This document shows, piece after piece, positions 41,920-51,134 of a stretch of DNA of 64,000 bases. The notes under the pieces are model-generated. The model saw nothing but the letters and a program-made list of their open reading frames with translations. It searched no databases and had not been told where the DNA came from. The DNA lies in contig CACFSO010000001.1 of the NCBI GenBank assembly GCA_902568975.1, positions 124,001 through 188,000 of the forward strand, given 5' to 3'. The translations under genes and the position numbers were made by a program. This DNA is from an uncultured Pelagibacteraceae bacterium. GTDB taxonomy: Bacteria; Pseudomonadota; Alphaproteobacteria; Pelagibacterales; Pelagibacteraceae. The first letter of the stretch is position 1, and each line of letters opens with the position of its first letter.

Positions 41920-44252
41920 GATCTCACCTTTTTTTTATCAGGGTCATAGAAAGGAAAATTAACAATTTTAGCAGGTATTCTTTTTTGGTGACCATCAATT
42001 TTACCTACTTCAACATTTGTGTCCATTTCTGAATGATTAACATCAATTCTGCAAAGAGCAATATTTTTATTTAATGTTGGGGATACACAACCACTAGTCA
42101 CAATTCCAACTTGTGACCTTCCAATATGAACACAGTCGCCATTATTTGCTTTTTCTTTACCAACAAGCTCTAAACCTACAAGTTTTTTTTGTGGATTTTC
42201 TTTTCTTTTAATTAAACTTTCTTTTCCAATAAAATCATCTGTTTTAGTTTTTAAAGGAACAGTAAAACCAACACCTGCTTCAAAAGGGTCAACCTGCCCA
42301 TCAAATTCATTACCAAAAAGAATTAATCCAGCTTCAATTCTTAATAAGTCTAATGCACCAAATCCGGCAGGTATTAAACCTTCATCTTTTCCTGCTTCCA
42401 TTACAGCATCCCAAACTTTTGGAGCCTCAGAAGGATGGCACCATATTTCATATCCTAATTCTCCAGTATAACCTGTTCTAGAAACCATTAAAGGTATTCC
42501 ATTTAATTCTTTCAATCTACATATACTATACCTAAACCATTGCAGTTCAGAAATAGACGGTTGTGTAGCTGGTGTAAAAATAAATTTTTCAAGTATTTTT
42601 CTACTATTAGGTCCTTGTAATGAAATATTATTTATTTGATCAGTAGAATTTCTTATAAAAACTTTATAGTTTTTTTTCTTTGCTTGTTCTTTTAACCATT
42701 CTCCAGCATATTCATCACCGCATATCCATCTATAACCGTGGTCGTTCATTTTTAAAAGTGTACCATCATCAAACATTGAACCGTTTTCATAACACATTGA
42801 AGAATAAACTACTTGCCCTACTGAAAGCTTTTTAATATTTCTAGTTAATGTATAATTCATTAGTTCTTCAGCATCAGGTCCTACTATTTCAAATTTTCTA
42901 AGAGACGATAAATCAATCACAACAGCTTTTTCTCGGCAAGCAGTGTACTCATTAATCAATCCATGTTTTGTATAGTCGTTTGGTAACCAATAACCTCTGG
43001 CATCTACAAAATTTCTAGTTAATTTGGATGTCCTTTCATAAAAACCAGTATTTTTTGTTAATTTTGGTTCTGAGTCTGTTTTCATTCTAAATGCAAAAGA
43101 TTTTGTAAATTCTTTTTTTTTGTCATAAGTTCTAACAAAAATTTCAGTGGGATTCCATCCATTACAAGCATCAATATCGCTTGGGCAAGCAGTAGTTCCA
43201 CAAGTTATATCTTTTAGCGCTCTTAATAAAACATAATCGCCTGGTCTTGAATAAGATTCATCTCCAAGAACAGAGTTTTGACCCCCAACAGAAGTATTAA
43301 AAAAAAGATTTATAGCTGGCCATCCCTTCCTTTTTTGTACACCGTATTTTTCCATTACATTGCTTAAATTGTCTGAACAGTTTGCGTGTCCAAAATATCC
43401 CGAGTCCTCATAATATTTTGCCGTACAAGCCAAATTAAAAGTATCATGTCTTCCTACTGTGTCTCTAATAACTTCAACTAGTGGCTCATGATCAATATCA
43501 AAAAATTTAGAAAATAATCCTGGAGCAGGGTAAAGAGATCCCATGAATGTTCTAGTAGTTGTTGGGTCTAGACCTCTTTCGATTCTTTTATCTAATTTTT
43601 CTGTATCAAATGCTAAAAAATCTGAACACTGTCTTCCCGTAGGGGAAATAATTTGAATGTAATCACCTTCTTTAACTTGGTATGAAATTGCAGTTTTACG
43701 ATCAATATTAGTTTCATTTAATGGATCAAACATTGGCTCTGGTATTATAGAATGTTCTTTATCTTTTGTAATTTTTGCTCTTTTAACAAAAATAGTTAAA
43801 TCAGTAGGAGGATTCTGTTCATGAATTAGCATTTCTGGACCACTTGCAACAAAAATGCAATAACAGCTATCTTTTGAATTTAATTTTATTTTTTCTCCCG
43901 AATTAGTGTATTTGTCAAAAACAATTGAACATTTAGCTTTTTCGATTTTCAAATTTCTTTTTTTTAATTGATATGCAGCTACTTGAGAACTTTCATCTTT
44001 TCTTAAAAGAATTTTTTTTATTTCAGATGAAGATCTACTTTCTTTTAAATTTAAAATAGCAGGTTCTGTCTTTCCTTCTTTATTAAAAACTAATATTTCA
44101 CAGATTTGACCACCTTCATTGTTTATAATTTCAATATTGTCATCAGGAAAAATTTGTACCGCTGTTATTCCACCTCCTTCAACAATGTATCTTTCAACTC
44201 CAGGTGGCAATAAATTTAAACCGGGGTCTTTTATTGAAAAGCTAGTTTCCAT
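41916..44252 (-). CDS. tdm: Trimethylamine N-oxide demethylase (DUF1989 + GcvT fusion)
   Basis: A 778-residue two-part protein. The N-terminal half carries the DUF1989 region (about 180-370) with likely zinc ligands: GRQCSDFLAFD, GHANCSDNL and CGTTACPSDIDACNGWNPTEI. The C-terminal half (about 400-770) is a GcvT/THF-binding fold with LSSLRKFEIVGPDAEELM, SLQGPNSR, SRTGYTGELGYEIW and RIEAGLILFGNEFDG. This is the layout of Tdm, which splits TMAO into dimethylamine and formaldehyde, the latter passed to THF. It is divergent from the TMAO-type binding protein tmoX across 153 bases, which strongly supports the call. It has no good Shine-Dalgarno. Confidence 0.87.
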   Translation of the reverse strand: METSFSIKDPGLNLLPPGVERYIVEGGGITAVQIFPDDNIEIINNEGGQICEILVFNKEGKTEPAILNLKESRSSSEIKKILLRKDESSQVAAYQLKKRNLKIEKAKCSIVFDKYTNSGEKIKLNSKDSCYCIFVASGPEMLIHEQNPPTDLTIFVKRAKITKDKEHSIIPEPMFDPLNETNIDRKTAISYQVKEGDYIQIISPTGRQCSDFLAFDTEKLDKRIERGLDPTTTRTFMGSLYPAPGLFSKFFDIDHEPLVEVIRDTVGRHDTFNLACTAKYYEDSGYFGHANCSDNLSNVMEKYGVQKRKGWPAINLFFNTSVGGQNSVLGDESYSRPGDYVLLRALKDITCGTTACPSDIDACNGWNPTEIFVRTYDKKKEFTKSFAFRMKTDSEPKLTKNTGFYERTSKLTRNFVDARGYWLPNDYTKHGLINEYTACREKAVVIDLSSLRKFEIVGPDAEELMNYTLTRNIKKLSVGQVVYSSMCYENGSMFDDGTLLKMNDHGYRWICGDEYAGEWLKEQAKKKNYKVFIRNSTDQINNISLQGPNSRKILEKFIFTPATQPSISELQWFRYSICRLKELNGIPLMVSRTGYTGELGYEIWCHPSEAPKVWDAVMEAGKDEGLIPAGFGALDLLRIEAGLILFGNEFDGQVDPFEAGVGFTVPLKTKTDDFIGKESLIKRKENPQKKLVGLELVGKEKANNGDCVHIGRSQVGIVTSGCVSPTLNKNIALCRIDVNHSEMDTNVEVGKIDGHQKRIPAKIVNFPFYDPDKKKVRS

Positions 44253-44270
44253 TTTTTAATACCAGGCAAT

Positions 44271-44276
44271 ATTATA
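44271..44276 (-). promoter_or_regulatory. Possible -10 box of tdm
   Basis: TATAAT lies on the minus strand 19 bases upstream of the tdm ATG, so the leader would be very short. A -35-like TTGATT lies 19 bases further upstream, a longer than ideal spacing. The match may be chance in this AT-rich spacer. Confidence 0.35.
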
Positions 44277-44342
44277 CCTAAATTTTTAATTAAGAAATCA
44301 ATAAAAAAGCTATTTTTATAATATTTTTATTGAGCATTTTAT

Positions 44343-44371
44343 TTGACTAAGCATTTATTTAGTAACATACT
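44343..44371 (+). promoter_or_regulatory. Sigma70-type promoter of tmoX
   Basis: TTGACT (44343-44348) and CATACT (44366-44371) are separated by 17 bases. The -35 box is identical to that of potD. Expected transcription start near 44378, giving a leader of under 30 bases with a strong ribosome site. Confidence 0.65.
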
Positions 44372-44378
44372 TTCTTTA

Positions 44379-44400
44379 ATAATAATTATTATACGGAGGG
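44379..44400 (+). promoter_or_regulatory. AT palindrome and Shine-Dalgarno of tmoX
   Basis: ATAATAATTATTAT (44379-44392) is a perfect 14-bp palindrome at or just after the predicted transcription start, followed by ACGGAGGG (Shine-Dalgarno 44395-44400). Its placement matches the GTTTAAAC palindromes of proX, potD and amt, but the sequence differs. Confidence 0.45.
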
Positions 44401-44405
44401 ATAGT

Positions 44406-45368
44406 ATGAAAAATAAAATGCCTTTAGTGATAGGTGCAATAGTGATTGTAATTGCTCTTGTATTCTTTATGTCACAAGGAGACAAAAAACAAGCTGTCAA
44501 AGGAGATAGTGCTGAACCAATAGTGATCCCAACTCATAATTGGTCTAGTCAAGTTGTAATGGCTTACGTTATAGGCGGAATTTTTGAGGCAAACGGTAAC
44601 AATGTTAAATATGTTCCGGCTGACTCTCAAGCCGTTTATGAGTCTATAAGAATAGGCGATGTAACTATATCACACGAAGTTTGGGAATCTGCTTTTGGTA
44701 AATCATTTACTACAGCTTTAGATAAAGGTGGTTTGCTTGACTGGGGAGATCACGAAGCAAGAACTCTTGAAGATATGGGATATCCAGATTGGGTTGCTGA
44801 GAAATGCCCAGGTCTACCAGATTGGACTGCTTTAAAAAGTCCTGAATGCGCCGCGAACTTTGTAACACCTGATTCAGATGGAAAAGGAAGAATGTTAGAA
44901 GGTCCACAAACTTGGCACGGTGATTTAATACCTCAAAGAATTGAAGCTTTAGGGTTAGCAGACCTTTGGTGGGTTAAATTTGCTGGAAGTGCAGATGCTC
45001 TTTGGGCAGAATTAGAAGCAGCTAAAAAAGAAGATAGAGGAACTATTATATTTAACTGGACACCAAACTTTACAGATGGTGCTGGTTTTACATTTATTAA
45101 ATTTCCACCATACACTGCTGGTTGCAGACCAGAAGATGGTGGTGACGGTAAATGTGGTTCACCAGATGGTTATCTGAAAAAAGCTGTAAATGAGAATTTT
45201 CCAAAAACTCATCCAGGAGCAGCAGCTATTTTCAAGAAAATGTCATTCTCTACAGGACAAATTGGTGCAATGGCAGCTCTAGTTGACCTTGACAAAATGA
45301 CTCACGAAGATGCAGCTAAAAAATGGTTAGCTGACAACGAGTCAGTTTGGAAAGCTTGGATGAACTAA
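44406..45368 (+). CDS. tmoX: TMAO-type ABC importer, substrate-binding protein
   Basis: A 320-residue OpuAC-family protein. The ATG at 44406 is chosen because GGAGGG lies 5 bases before it; a TTG at 44343 would fall in the promoter. Residues 5-22 form a hydrophobic export/anchor segment. The mature part has IPTHNWSSQVVMAYVIGG, HEVWES, FNWTPNF and many Trp residues for cation-pi binding, plus cysteines in EKCPG, SPECAAN and AGCRPEDGG/KCGSPDG that may bind metal or form disulfides. Divergent to tdm; followed by a terminator and, after two small genes, by tmoW and tmoV. TMAO is the likely ligand; choline or betaine is the alternative. Confidence 0.83.
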   Translation: MKNKMPLVIGAIVIVIALVFFMSQGDKKQAVKGDSAEPIVIPTHNWSSQVVMAYVIGGIFEANGNNVKYVPADSQAVYESIRIGDVTISHEVWESAFGKSFTTALDKGGLLDWGDHEARTLEDMGYPDWVAEKCPGLPDWTALKSPECAANFVTPDSDGKGRMLEGPQTWHGDLIPQRIEALGLADLWWVKFAGSADALWAELEAAKKEDRGTIIFNWTPNFTDGAGFTFIKFPPYTAGCRPEDGGDGKCGSPDGYLKKAVNENFPKTHPGAAAIFKKMSFSTGQIGAMAALVDLDKMTHEDAAKKWLADNESVWKAWMN

Positions 45369-45400
45369 TTTAAGAGCATAAAAGCTAACAAATTATAATC

Positions 45401-45432
45401 TCCCCCAACGGTGTTGGGGGGGATTTTTTTTT
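45401..45432 (+). terminator. Intrinsic terminator after tmoX
   Basis: CCCCCAAC (45402-45409) pairs with GTTGGGGG (45413-45420) around a 3-base loop and is followed by GGA and nine T residues. It should end most tmoX transcripts before the MORN-repeat gene and tmoW/tmoV. Confidence 0.9.
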
Positions 45433-45457
45433 ATAAAATTTTGTGTAAAATGTTACA

Positions 45458-45835
45458 ATGAAAAAATACATCTTTATTATAATTTTAAGTTTTTTAATTT
45501 TTTCTTCGGCTTCAGCACGTAAGGTAGGATGTAAAGAAGGAAATTGTGAAAATGGTTTTGGCTTGTGGGTTTCCACAGACGGTACAACCTATGAAGGAGA
45601 ATGGGCTGGAACAAAAAAAAATGGTCAAGGAATTGAAACTTGGCCAAATGGATATATTTACAAAGGTGGATTTAAAAATAGTGAGTGGAGTGGACAAGGA
45701 ACTTTAACTTTTCCAAACGGCGCAACTTATGAAGGACAATGGGCAAATGGTTTTATGAATGGAAAAGGAACATTTACCTGGTCTGATGGAAAACAAAAAA
45801 TAGGAATTTGGAAAAACGGTAAGTTACAAGAGTAA
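45458..45835 (+). CDS. Secreted MORN-repeat protein
   Basis: A 125-residue protein with a signal peptide (MKKYIFIIILSFLIFSSASA, cleavage after residue 20). At least three MORN repeats start at Tyr45 (YEGEWAGTKKNGQG), Tyr68 (YKGGFKNSEWSGQG) and Tyr91 (YEGQWANGFMNGKG), with degenerate units at both ends. MORN repeats form beta-hairpin arrays that often contact membranes or other proteins. It lies between the tmoX terminator and tmoW; whether it belongs to the transport system is unknown. Confidence 0.85.
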   Translation: MKKYIFIIILSFLIFSSASARKVGCKEGNCENGFGLWVSTDGTTYEGEWAGTKKNGQGIETWPNGYIYKGGFKNSEWSGQGTLTFPNGATYEGQWANGFMNGKGTFTWSDGKQKIGIWKNGKLQE

Positions 45836-45840
45836 TTAAA

Positions 45841-46395
45841 ATGATACAGCAAGATAAATATTTAAATAAATTAAAAAAATTACCTGAACCAGTTAGACAA
45901 TTTGGCGGCCTTGTTACAATAACAGTTTTTATAATTTTATCTTTTGGTATTTTAAATATTTATTGGGGTGGAGGTGATGAATTAATTAGAAAGATGAAAA
46001 TAGAAGAGGAAAGAATTGAAAAAGAACGAAAAGTAAATGAAGTGATTTCAAGTCTTCCATCTGGCATTCTAGTATTTTTTGATGGAACTGATCACTATAG
46101 ATTGTCCAAAGAACAGTATGAGGCAGTTTGCAATATAACCAAACTTATACCTCAGCGCGCTATCATGGCTGCTCATTTTTTAAATTATGAAGCATATGAA
46201 TTATATACTATTAACGGTAATAAAATTGACGATACGTTTGTTAAATGGGACGAAGAGAAAAATAAATGTTTTGCTGGTTACACTGTAAGTGGAAGCAATG
46301 TTGGAGTAAATAAAGCAGCAAATATTAATGGAGAGGTCTTAAGTTTTTTAAGCACAGGTATTGATACTAGAGTTTATTTTATTAAAAATTTTTAA
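45841..46395 (+). CDS. Hypothetical single-TM periplasmic-facing protein
   Basis: A 184-residue protein, one TM helix at about 24-45 (LVTITVFIILSFGILNIYW), then a charged linker (about 52-65, KMKIEEERIEKERKV) and a C-terminal domain of about 110 residues with two Cys (CNITKL and KCFAGY) that could pair. No known motif. It starts 5 bases after the MORN gene and is probably co-transcribed; 64 bases separate it from tmoW. Confidence 0.72.
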   Translation: MIQQDKYLNKLKKLPEPVRQFGGLVTITVFIILSFGILNIYWGGGDELIRKMKIEEERIEKERKVNEVISSLPSGILVFFDGTDHYRLSKEQYEAVCNITKLIPQRAIMAAHFLNYEAYELYTINGNKIDDTFVKWDEEKNKCFAGYTVSGSNVGVNKAANINGEVLSFLSTGIDTRVYFIKNF

Positions 46396-46459
46396 GGGGG
46401 AAAACAACAATTATATAGATTTTATTTTTATTAAATTTCATATAACTTGTTAAAAAATT

Positions 46460-47491
46460 ATGTCTGATGCTGTAATTAAGTGTGAGTCTGTATATAAAAT
46501 TTTTGGTGAAAATGCCAAAAAGATGCTTCAAGAAGCAAATGGAAATGTAGATGCAAAAACATTCCAGGACAAAGGATGCATTGTGGGCGTGAACAACGCT
46601 TCTTTCGAAGTTTCAAAAGGAGAAATGTTGGTTGTAATGGGATTATCCGGTTCAGGAAAATCTACTTTGTTAAGATGTATTTCTAGATTAACAGATGCCA
46701 CAGATGGAAAAATTTATATTGAAGGTCAAGATTTACTTTCATTAAATAACAAAGAACTAATTGAACTTAGAAGAAATAAAATGGGAATGGTTTTTCAGAG
46801 TTTTGCTTTGCTACCACATAAAACAGTTTTGGAAAATATTGCTTTTCCACTTCAAATTAAAGGAGTTGAGACTGAAAATAGTATTAATAAGGCTATGGAT
46901 ATGGTTAAACTTGTTGGCCTTGATGGAAGAGAAAATTATTTTCCAAGAGAACTTTCAGGCGGACAACAACAGAGAGTAGGTATCGCTCGATCATTAGCTG
47001 TTGAACCTGATATTTGGTTTTTAGACGAACCTTTTTCTGCATTAGACCCACTGATTAGAAAAGAAATGCAAGACGAATTTTTAAGACTTCAAGAAAAATT
47101 AAAAAAAACAATCATGTTTATTACTCATGATTTTGATGAAGCTTTAAAACTTGCCGATCGTATAGCAATTATGAAAGATGGAATAATTGAACAGTTAGAC
47201 ACACCAGCAAAAATTGTTTTAAATCCTGCTACCGAGTATGTAAAAAAATTTACTGAAGAAGTACCAAGAGAAAAGGTTTTAATAATTGAAGATATAATGG
47301 AAAAACCAAATAATGAAAATTTAAGTGATTTAAAAGTTTTAAAAGATGAAATAATTGAAAATGTAGCTGAAAAAATTTTATCTCAAGAAAAATCAGTAGC
47401 TGTCATTGACGAAACTAATAAAATTGTTGGAACTGTTCATCCATCAAAAATAATTCATACTGTTTTTGGAGGAAGAAAAAATAACGATTAA
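46460..47491 (+). CDS. tmoW: TMAO-type ABC importer, ATP-binding subunit
   Basis: A 343-residue ProV/OpuAA-type ATPase. Walker A is GLSGSGKST (61-69), the signature LSGGQQQRVGIARSL, Walker B IWFLDEPFSALDP and the switch His is in FITHDFDE. A reduced CBS-like tail (about 280-340) follows. It is paralogous to proV in this window. The permease tmoV begins 3 bases later. The assignment to TMAO depends on the neighbouring tmoX and tdm. Confidence 0.87.
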   Translation: MSDAVIKCESVYKIFGENAKKMLQEANGNVDAKTFQDKGCIVGVNNASFEVSKGEMLVVMGLSGSGKSTLLRCISRLTDATDGKIYIEGQDLLSLNNKELIELRRNKMGMVFQSFALLPHKTVLENIAFPLQIKGVETENSINKAMDMVKLVGLDGRENYFPRELSGGQQQRVGIARSLAVEPDIWFLDEPFSALDPLIRKEMQDEFLRLQEKLKKTIMFITHDFDEALKLADRIAIMKDGIIEQLDTPAKIVLNPATEYVKKFTEEVPREKVLIIEDIMEKPNNENLSDLKVLKDEIIENVAEKILSQEKSVAVIDETNKIVGTVHPSKIIHTVFGGRKNND

Positions 47492-47494
47492 ATT

Positions 47495-49648
47495 ATGGAA
47501 TTATTAAAAAAATATCCAAAATTATTTCAATGGTTATTTTTGCTAGCTGTATTTTTTTCTTTATGTTTTGCAATCGATGTTCCTGAAACCTATAAATTTA
47601 TAAGAGGTCAGGCCGAATTCGTTAAAGACCCAAATCAAAGTACCTATACATTGTTTGGCAAAGAAGTAAGGTATTATGCATTTGACAACTTCTGGAGACT
47701 ACCCCCTTTGCTTGGGTGGCTACCTATTTGGATAAATGACTCACTGTTTTTCCTATTAAATGAATGGATGCCAATTGAATTTTGGGATTCAAGCATACAA
47801 GAATACAAAACCAGACCTTTGGTTCTGCAAATAACAAGAAATATCACTTCATTTATGACATTTCTTATTGAATTTATTAGAGAAATTTTATTAGGAGGTG
47901 TTGAAACAGTTGTAGCATTTACAAGTTGGAATTTTGTAAGTTCATATCCTTGGGCGAAATTACCTGGTCTACCATGGACAATTGTAGCAGCGGGCGCAGC
48001 AATATTAGGTTACAAATTGAGTGGCAAGGGTCTATCTATATTTGCTGGTTTAGTCATGGTTTATATTTCAGTATTTGGTCAATGGAAACCTTCAATGCAA
48101 ACACTCTCTTTTATACTAGTTGCAGCTCCACTTTCTTTCGCTTTTGGTTTGAGCTTAGGTATCATGGCTTATAAGAGCAAACGGGTTGAGAGAGCCTTAT
48201 ATCCTATACTTTTAGTTATGCAGACTATGCCACAATATGCTGTTTTAGTTCCCGCAATGGTTTTGTTTGGAATCGGAGATCACGCCGCAGTTATTATAAC
48301 AATGGTTGTTGCTATTCCACCAATGATTTTATTAACTTTGTTAGGACTTAGAGGAGTATCTCCTGAAGTTATTGAAGCCGGCAAAATGAGCGGATGTAAT
48401 AATTGGCAACTTATGTTTGAAGTACTAATTCCAACAGCAAGAAGGGATATTTTAATTGGTGTTAATCAAGTCATTATGGTGTGTTTTTCTATGGCAGTTA
48501 TTTCAGCTTTTATAGGCGCTAAAGGATTAGGTTGGAATTTATTATTAGCCCTAAATCAACTTAATATTGGGTTAGCATTAGAAGCAGGTTTGTGTATTAG
48601 TTTGATTGCAATATTACTAGATAAAATGTCTTTGGCTTGGGCAAATAAACAGACAGATTATTTTGGTAACTTAACATTTTTTCAGCGTTATAAAAACACA
48701 ATTTTTTTTGGCGGAGCTGTATTGATTGGAGCTATACTTGCCTTTGCTGGTTCTTTTTTCTTTAAAGAAGGTTTTAATTATTTATTTGAAGTTCCGCATA
48801 ATAAAGGAATATCAACAGCAGATTTCTGGAATAAAGGTGTTGATTGGGTTTGGGATACTTTCTTTCAAACTTTAAAAATATTTAATACCTGGTTAATAAC
48901 AGAAGTTCTTCAACCAATGAGAGCTATGTATTTAAGAATGCCAGCAGTTGCTACTTTAGTATTAGTTGTTGGGGCAGGTTATATAATTGGTGGAATTCGT
49001 TCAGCTTTTACAGTGGGAGGATTAGCATTATTTATAGCACTAAGTCCATGGTGGGATAGAGCTTTAGTTACAACATATATGGCAACTTTTGGAGTTATTG
49101 CATCTTGTATTATTGGTTCAATTGTTGGAACTTTATGTCAACAAAATAAATATACTACAAATTTTATGTTGGCAGTTTGTGATATTTTTCAAACCTTTCC
49201 TTCATTTGTATACTTAATTCCCGTAATGATGCTATTTGGAGTTACAGATACATCCGTGTTAATTGCAGTAATTGTTTATGCAACTATACCTGCTACCAGA
49301 TATACTATTGAAGGATTAAGAAGCGTTCCACCGGCTTTGCATGATGCGGCCACAATGTCAGGTGTAACAAAGTTACAAAGATTATTTAAAATAGAATTTC
49401 CTTTAGCATTTCCTCACATGATGCTTGGTTTAAATCAAACAATCGTTTTTGCTTTGTTTATGGTAATTATAGGAGCATTTATTGGAACAGAAGACTTAGG
49501 ACAATATATTTTAAAAGCTTTATCAGATAAAAAAGGCGGAGGAAAAGGATTAGTCCTTGGTATTTGCGTTGCATTCATAGGTCTTATATTTGATAATTTA
49601 ATTAGAACTTGGGTAGAAAAAAGAAAAAAACATCTTGGCATAGATTAA
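47495..49648 (+). CDS. tmoV: TMAO-type ABC importer, tandem-domain permease
   Basis: A 717-residue permease made of two complete ProW-like halves. The first MetI core (about 195-385) has the loop GKMSGCNNWQLMFEVLIP; the second (about 500-705) has AATMSGVTKLQRLFKIEFPL. A hydrophobic linker and an extra N-terminal TM segment precede each core. The fused form matches the TmoV type, whereas the betaine system at 5.5 kb uses a single-domain permease. glpK begins 4 bases downstream. Confidence 0.87.
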   Translation: MELLKKYPKLFQWLFLLAVFFSLCFAIDVPETYKFIRGQAEFVKDPNQSTYTLFGKEVRYYAFDNFWRLPPLLGWLPIWINDSLFFLLNEWMPIEFWDSSIQEYKTRPLVLQITRNITSFMTFLIEFIREILLGGVETVVAFTSWNFVSSYPWAKLPGLPWTIVAAGAAILGYKLSGKGLSIFAGLVMVYISVFGQWKPSMQTLSFILVAAPLSFAFGLSLGIMAYKSKRVERALYPILLVMQTMPQYAVLVPAMVLFGIGDHAAVIITMVVAIPPMILLTLLGLRGVSPEVIEAGKMSGCNNWQLMFEVLIPTARRDILIGVNQVIMVCFSMAVISAFIGAKGLGWNLLLALNQLNIGLALEAGLCISLIAILLDKMSLAWANKQTDYFGNLTFFQRYKNTIFFGGAVLIGAILAFAGSFFFKEGFNYLFEVPHNKGISTADFWNKGVDWVWDTFFQTLKIFNTWLITEVLQPMRAMYLRMPAVATLVLVVGAGYIIGGIRSAFTVGGLALFIALSPWWDRALVTTYMATFGVIASCIIGSIVGTLCQQNKYTTNFMLAVCDIFQTFPSFVYLIPVMMLFGVTDTSVLIAVIVYATIPATRYTIEGLRSVPPALHDAATMSGVTKLQRLFKIEFPLAFPHMMLGLNQTIVFALFMVIIGAFIGTEDLGQYILKALSDKKGGGKGLVLGICVAFIGLIFDNLIRTWVEKRKKHLGID

Positions 49649-49652
49649 AATT

Positions 49653-51134
49653 GTGAAAAAATTTCTTGTTGCCATAGATCAAGGCACCACATCTAGCAGA
49701 GCTATTTTATTTAGCCTATCTGGTAAACCTATTTATATTTCTCAAAAGGAATTTACACAATATTTTCCAAAGGATGGGTGGGTAGAGCATAACCCAAATG
49801 AAATTTGGAGCTCGGTAAAAAAAGTATTAACTGATGCAATTGGTAAAAGTAAAAAATTAAAAGGTAAAATTCTATCAATAGGAATTACGAATCAAAGAGA
49901 AACCACTATCCTTTGGGATAAAGCAACAGGAAAACATGTTTATAATGCAATTGTGTGGCAAGATAGAAGAACAGCAGAATTTTGCAAAAAATACAGAACA
50001 AATAAAAAAGAAAGAATAATAAACAAAAAAACTGGATTATTAATTGATCCTTATTTTTCTGGAACAAAAATTAAATGGATATTAGAAAATGTTCCTAAAG
50101 CAAAAAAATTGGCAAAAAAAAACCAACTTCTTTTTGGAACGGTTGATACGTTTTTAATTTGGAAACTTACCGAAGGCAAAGTACATGCAACAGATGCTAC
50201 CAACGCAAGTAGAACAATGTTATACAATATAACTACAAATAAATGGGACAAAAGTATTTTATCAAATTTAAAAATTCCAGAAAATATTTTGCCAAAAGTT
50301 AAAAACTCTTCCGATGATTTTGGTTTTACTTCCAAATTAATTACAGGAAAATCTTATGGCATAAACGGAGTTGTTGGAGATCAACAAGCGGCTGCTTTTG
50401 GACAGTCTTGTTTTCGAAGAGGATCGGTAAAAAGTACTTATGGAACCGGTGCATTTGTATTAATGAATACTGGAAATAAAAAAATATACTCAAAAAATAA
50501 ATTATTAACTACAATTTGTTATAAAATTAAAGGCAAAACAACGTATGCCCTTGAAGGCTCAATTTTTATTGCAGGAGCAGGCGTTCAATGGTTGAGAGAT
50601 AAATTGAAAATTATAAATAGCGCATCAGAAACTGAAAAAATTGTAAAATCTTTAAAAAGTAATAATGGTGTATATTTGGTTCCTGCTTTTACAGGTTTAG
50701 GCGCACCTTATTGGAATCCAAATGTAAGAGGTACAATTTGTGGATTAACTAGAAATACCAAAAGAAATGAAATAATTAGAGCCACATTAGAGTCCGTTGC
50801 TTATCAAACTTATGATTTGTTTAATGCTATGAAAAATGATGGATTAAAACCAAAATTGATTAAGGTTGATGGTGGAATGGCTAAAAATAATTGGTTTACT
50901 CAATTTTTAACAGATATAATCAATACAAAAATTGCGAGACCTAAAATGCAAGAAACTACCGCTCTAGGTGCCGCTCTGATGGCAGGTTTAAAAATTGGAA
51001 TTTATAAATCGCTTTCTGATATATCTCGAAATTGGAAGGTGGATAAAAATTTTACACCAAAAATAAGCAATTCAAATCGTATAAAGTTATTGAAAGGTTG
51101 GCATCAAGCAATTAGAAAAACACTAACTAAATGA
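49653..51134 (+). CDS. glpK: Glycerol kinase
   Basis: A 493-residue FGGY-family kinase starting with GTG. ATP site AIDQGTTSSRAILF (residues 8-21), NQRETTILWDKATG, GTVDTFLIWKLT, DQQAAAFGQ, STYGTGAFVLMNTG and the C-terminal VDGGMAKNNWFTQF and TTALGAALMAG. It phosphorylates glycerol to sn-glycerol-3-phosphate. It is 4 bases after tmoV and overlaps the next gene (ATGA), so it appears joined to the TMAO importer transcript. No glycerol facilitator gene is seen. Confidence 0.93.
   Translation: MKKFLVAIDQGTTSSRAILFSLSGKPIYISQKEFTQYFPKDGWVEHNPNEIWSSVKKVLTDAIGKSKKLKGKILSIGITNQRETTILWDKATGKHVYNAIVWQDRRTAEFCKKYRTNKKERIINKKTGLLIDPYFSGTKIKWILENVPKAKKLAKKNQLLFGTVDTFLIWKLTEGKVHATDATNASRTMLYNITTNKWDKSILSNLKIPENILPKVKNSSDDFGFTSKLITGKSYGINGVVGDQQAAAFGQSCFRRGSVKSTYGTGAFVLMNTGNKKIYSKNKLLTTICYKIKGKTTYALEGSIFIAGAGVQWLRDKLKIINSASETEKIVKSLKSNNGVYLVPAFTGLGAPYWNPNVRGTICGLTRNTKRNEIIRATLESVAYQTYDLFNAMKNDGLKPKLIKVDGGMAKNNWFTQFLTDIINTKIARPKMQETTALGAALMAGLKIGIYKSLSDISRNWKVDKNFTPKISNSNRIKLLKGWHQAIRKTLTK

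Noticed and set aside
44343..44405. N-terminal extension of tmoX from a TTG at 44343
   Set aside because: The region holds a promoter, an AT palindrome and a strong Shine-Dalgarno for the ATG at 44406; the extension would start inside the -35 box.
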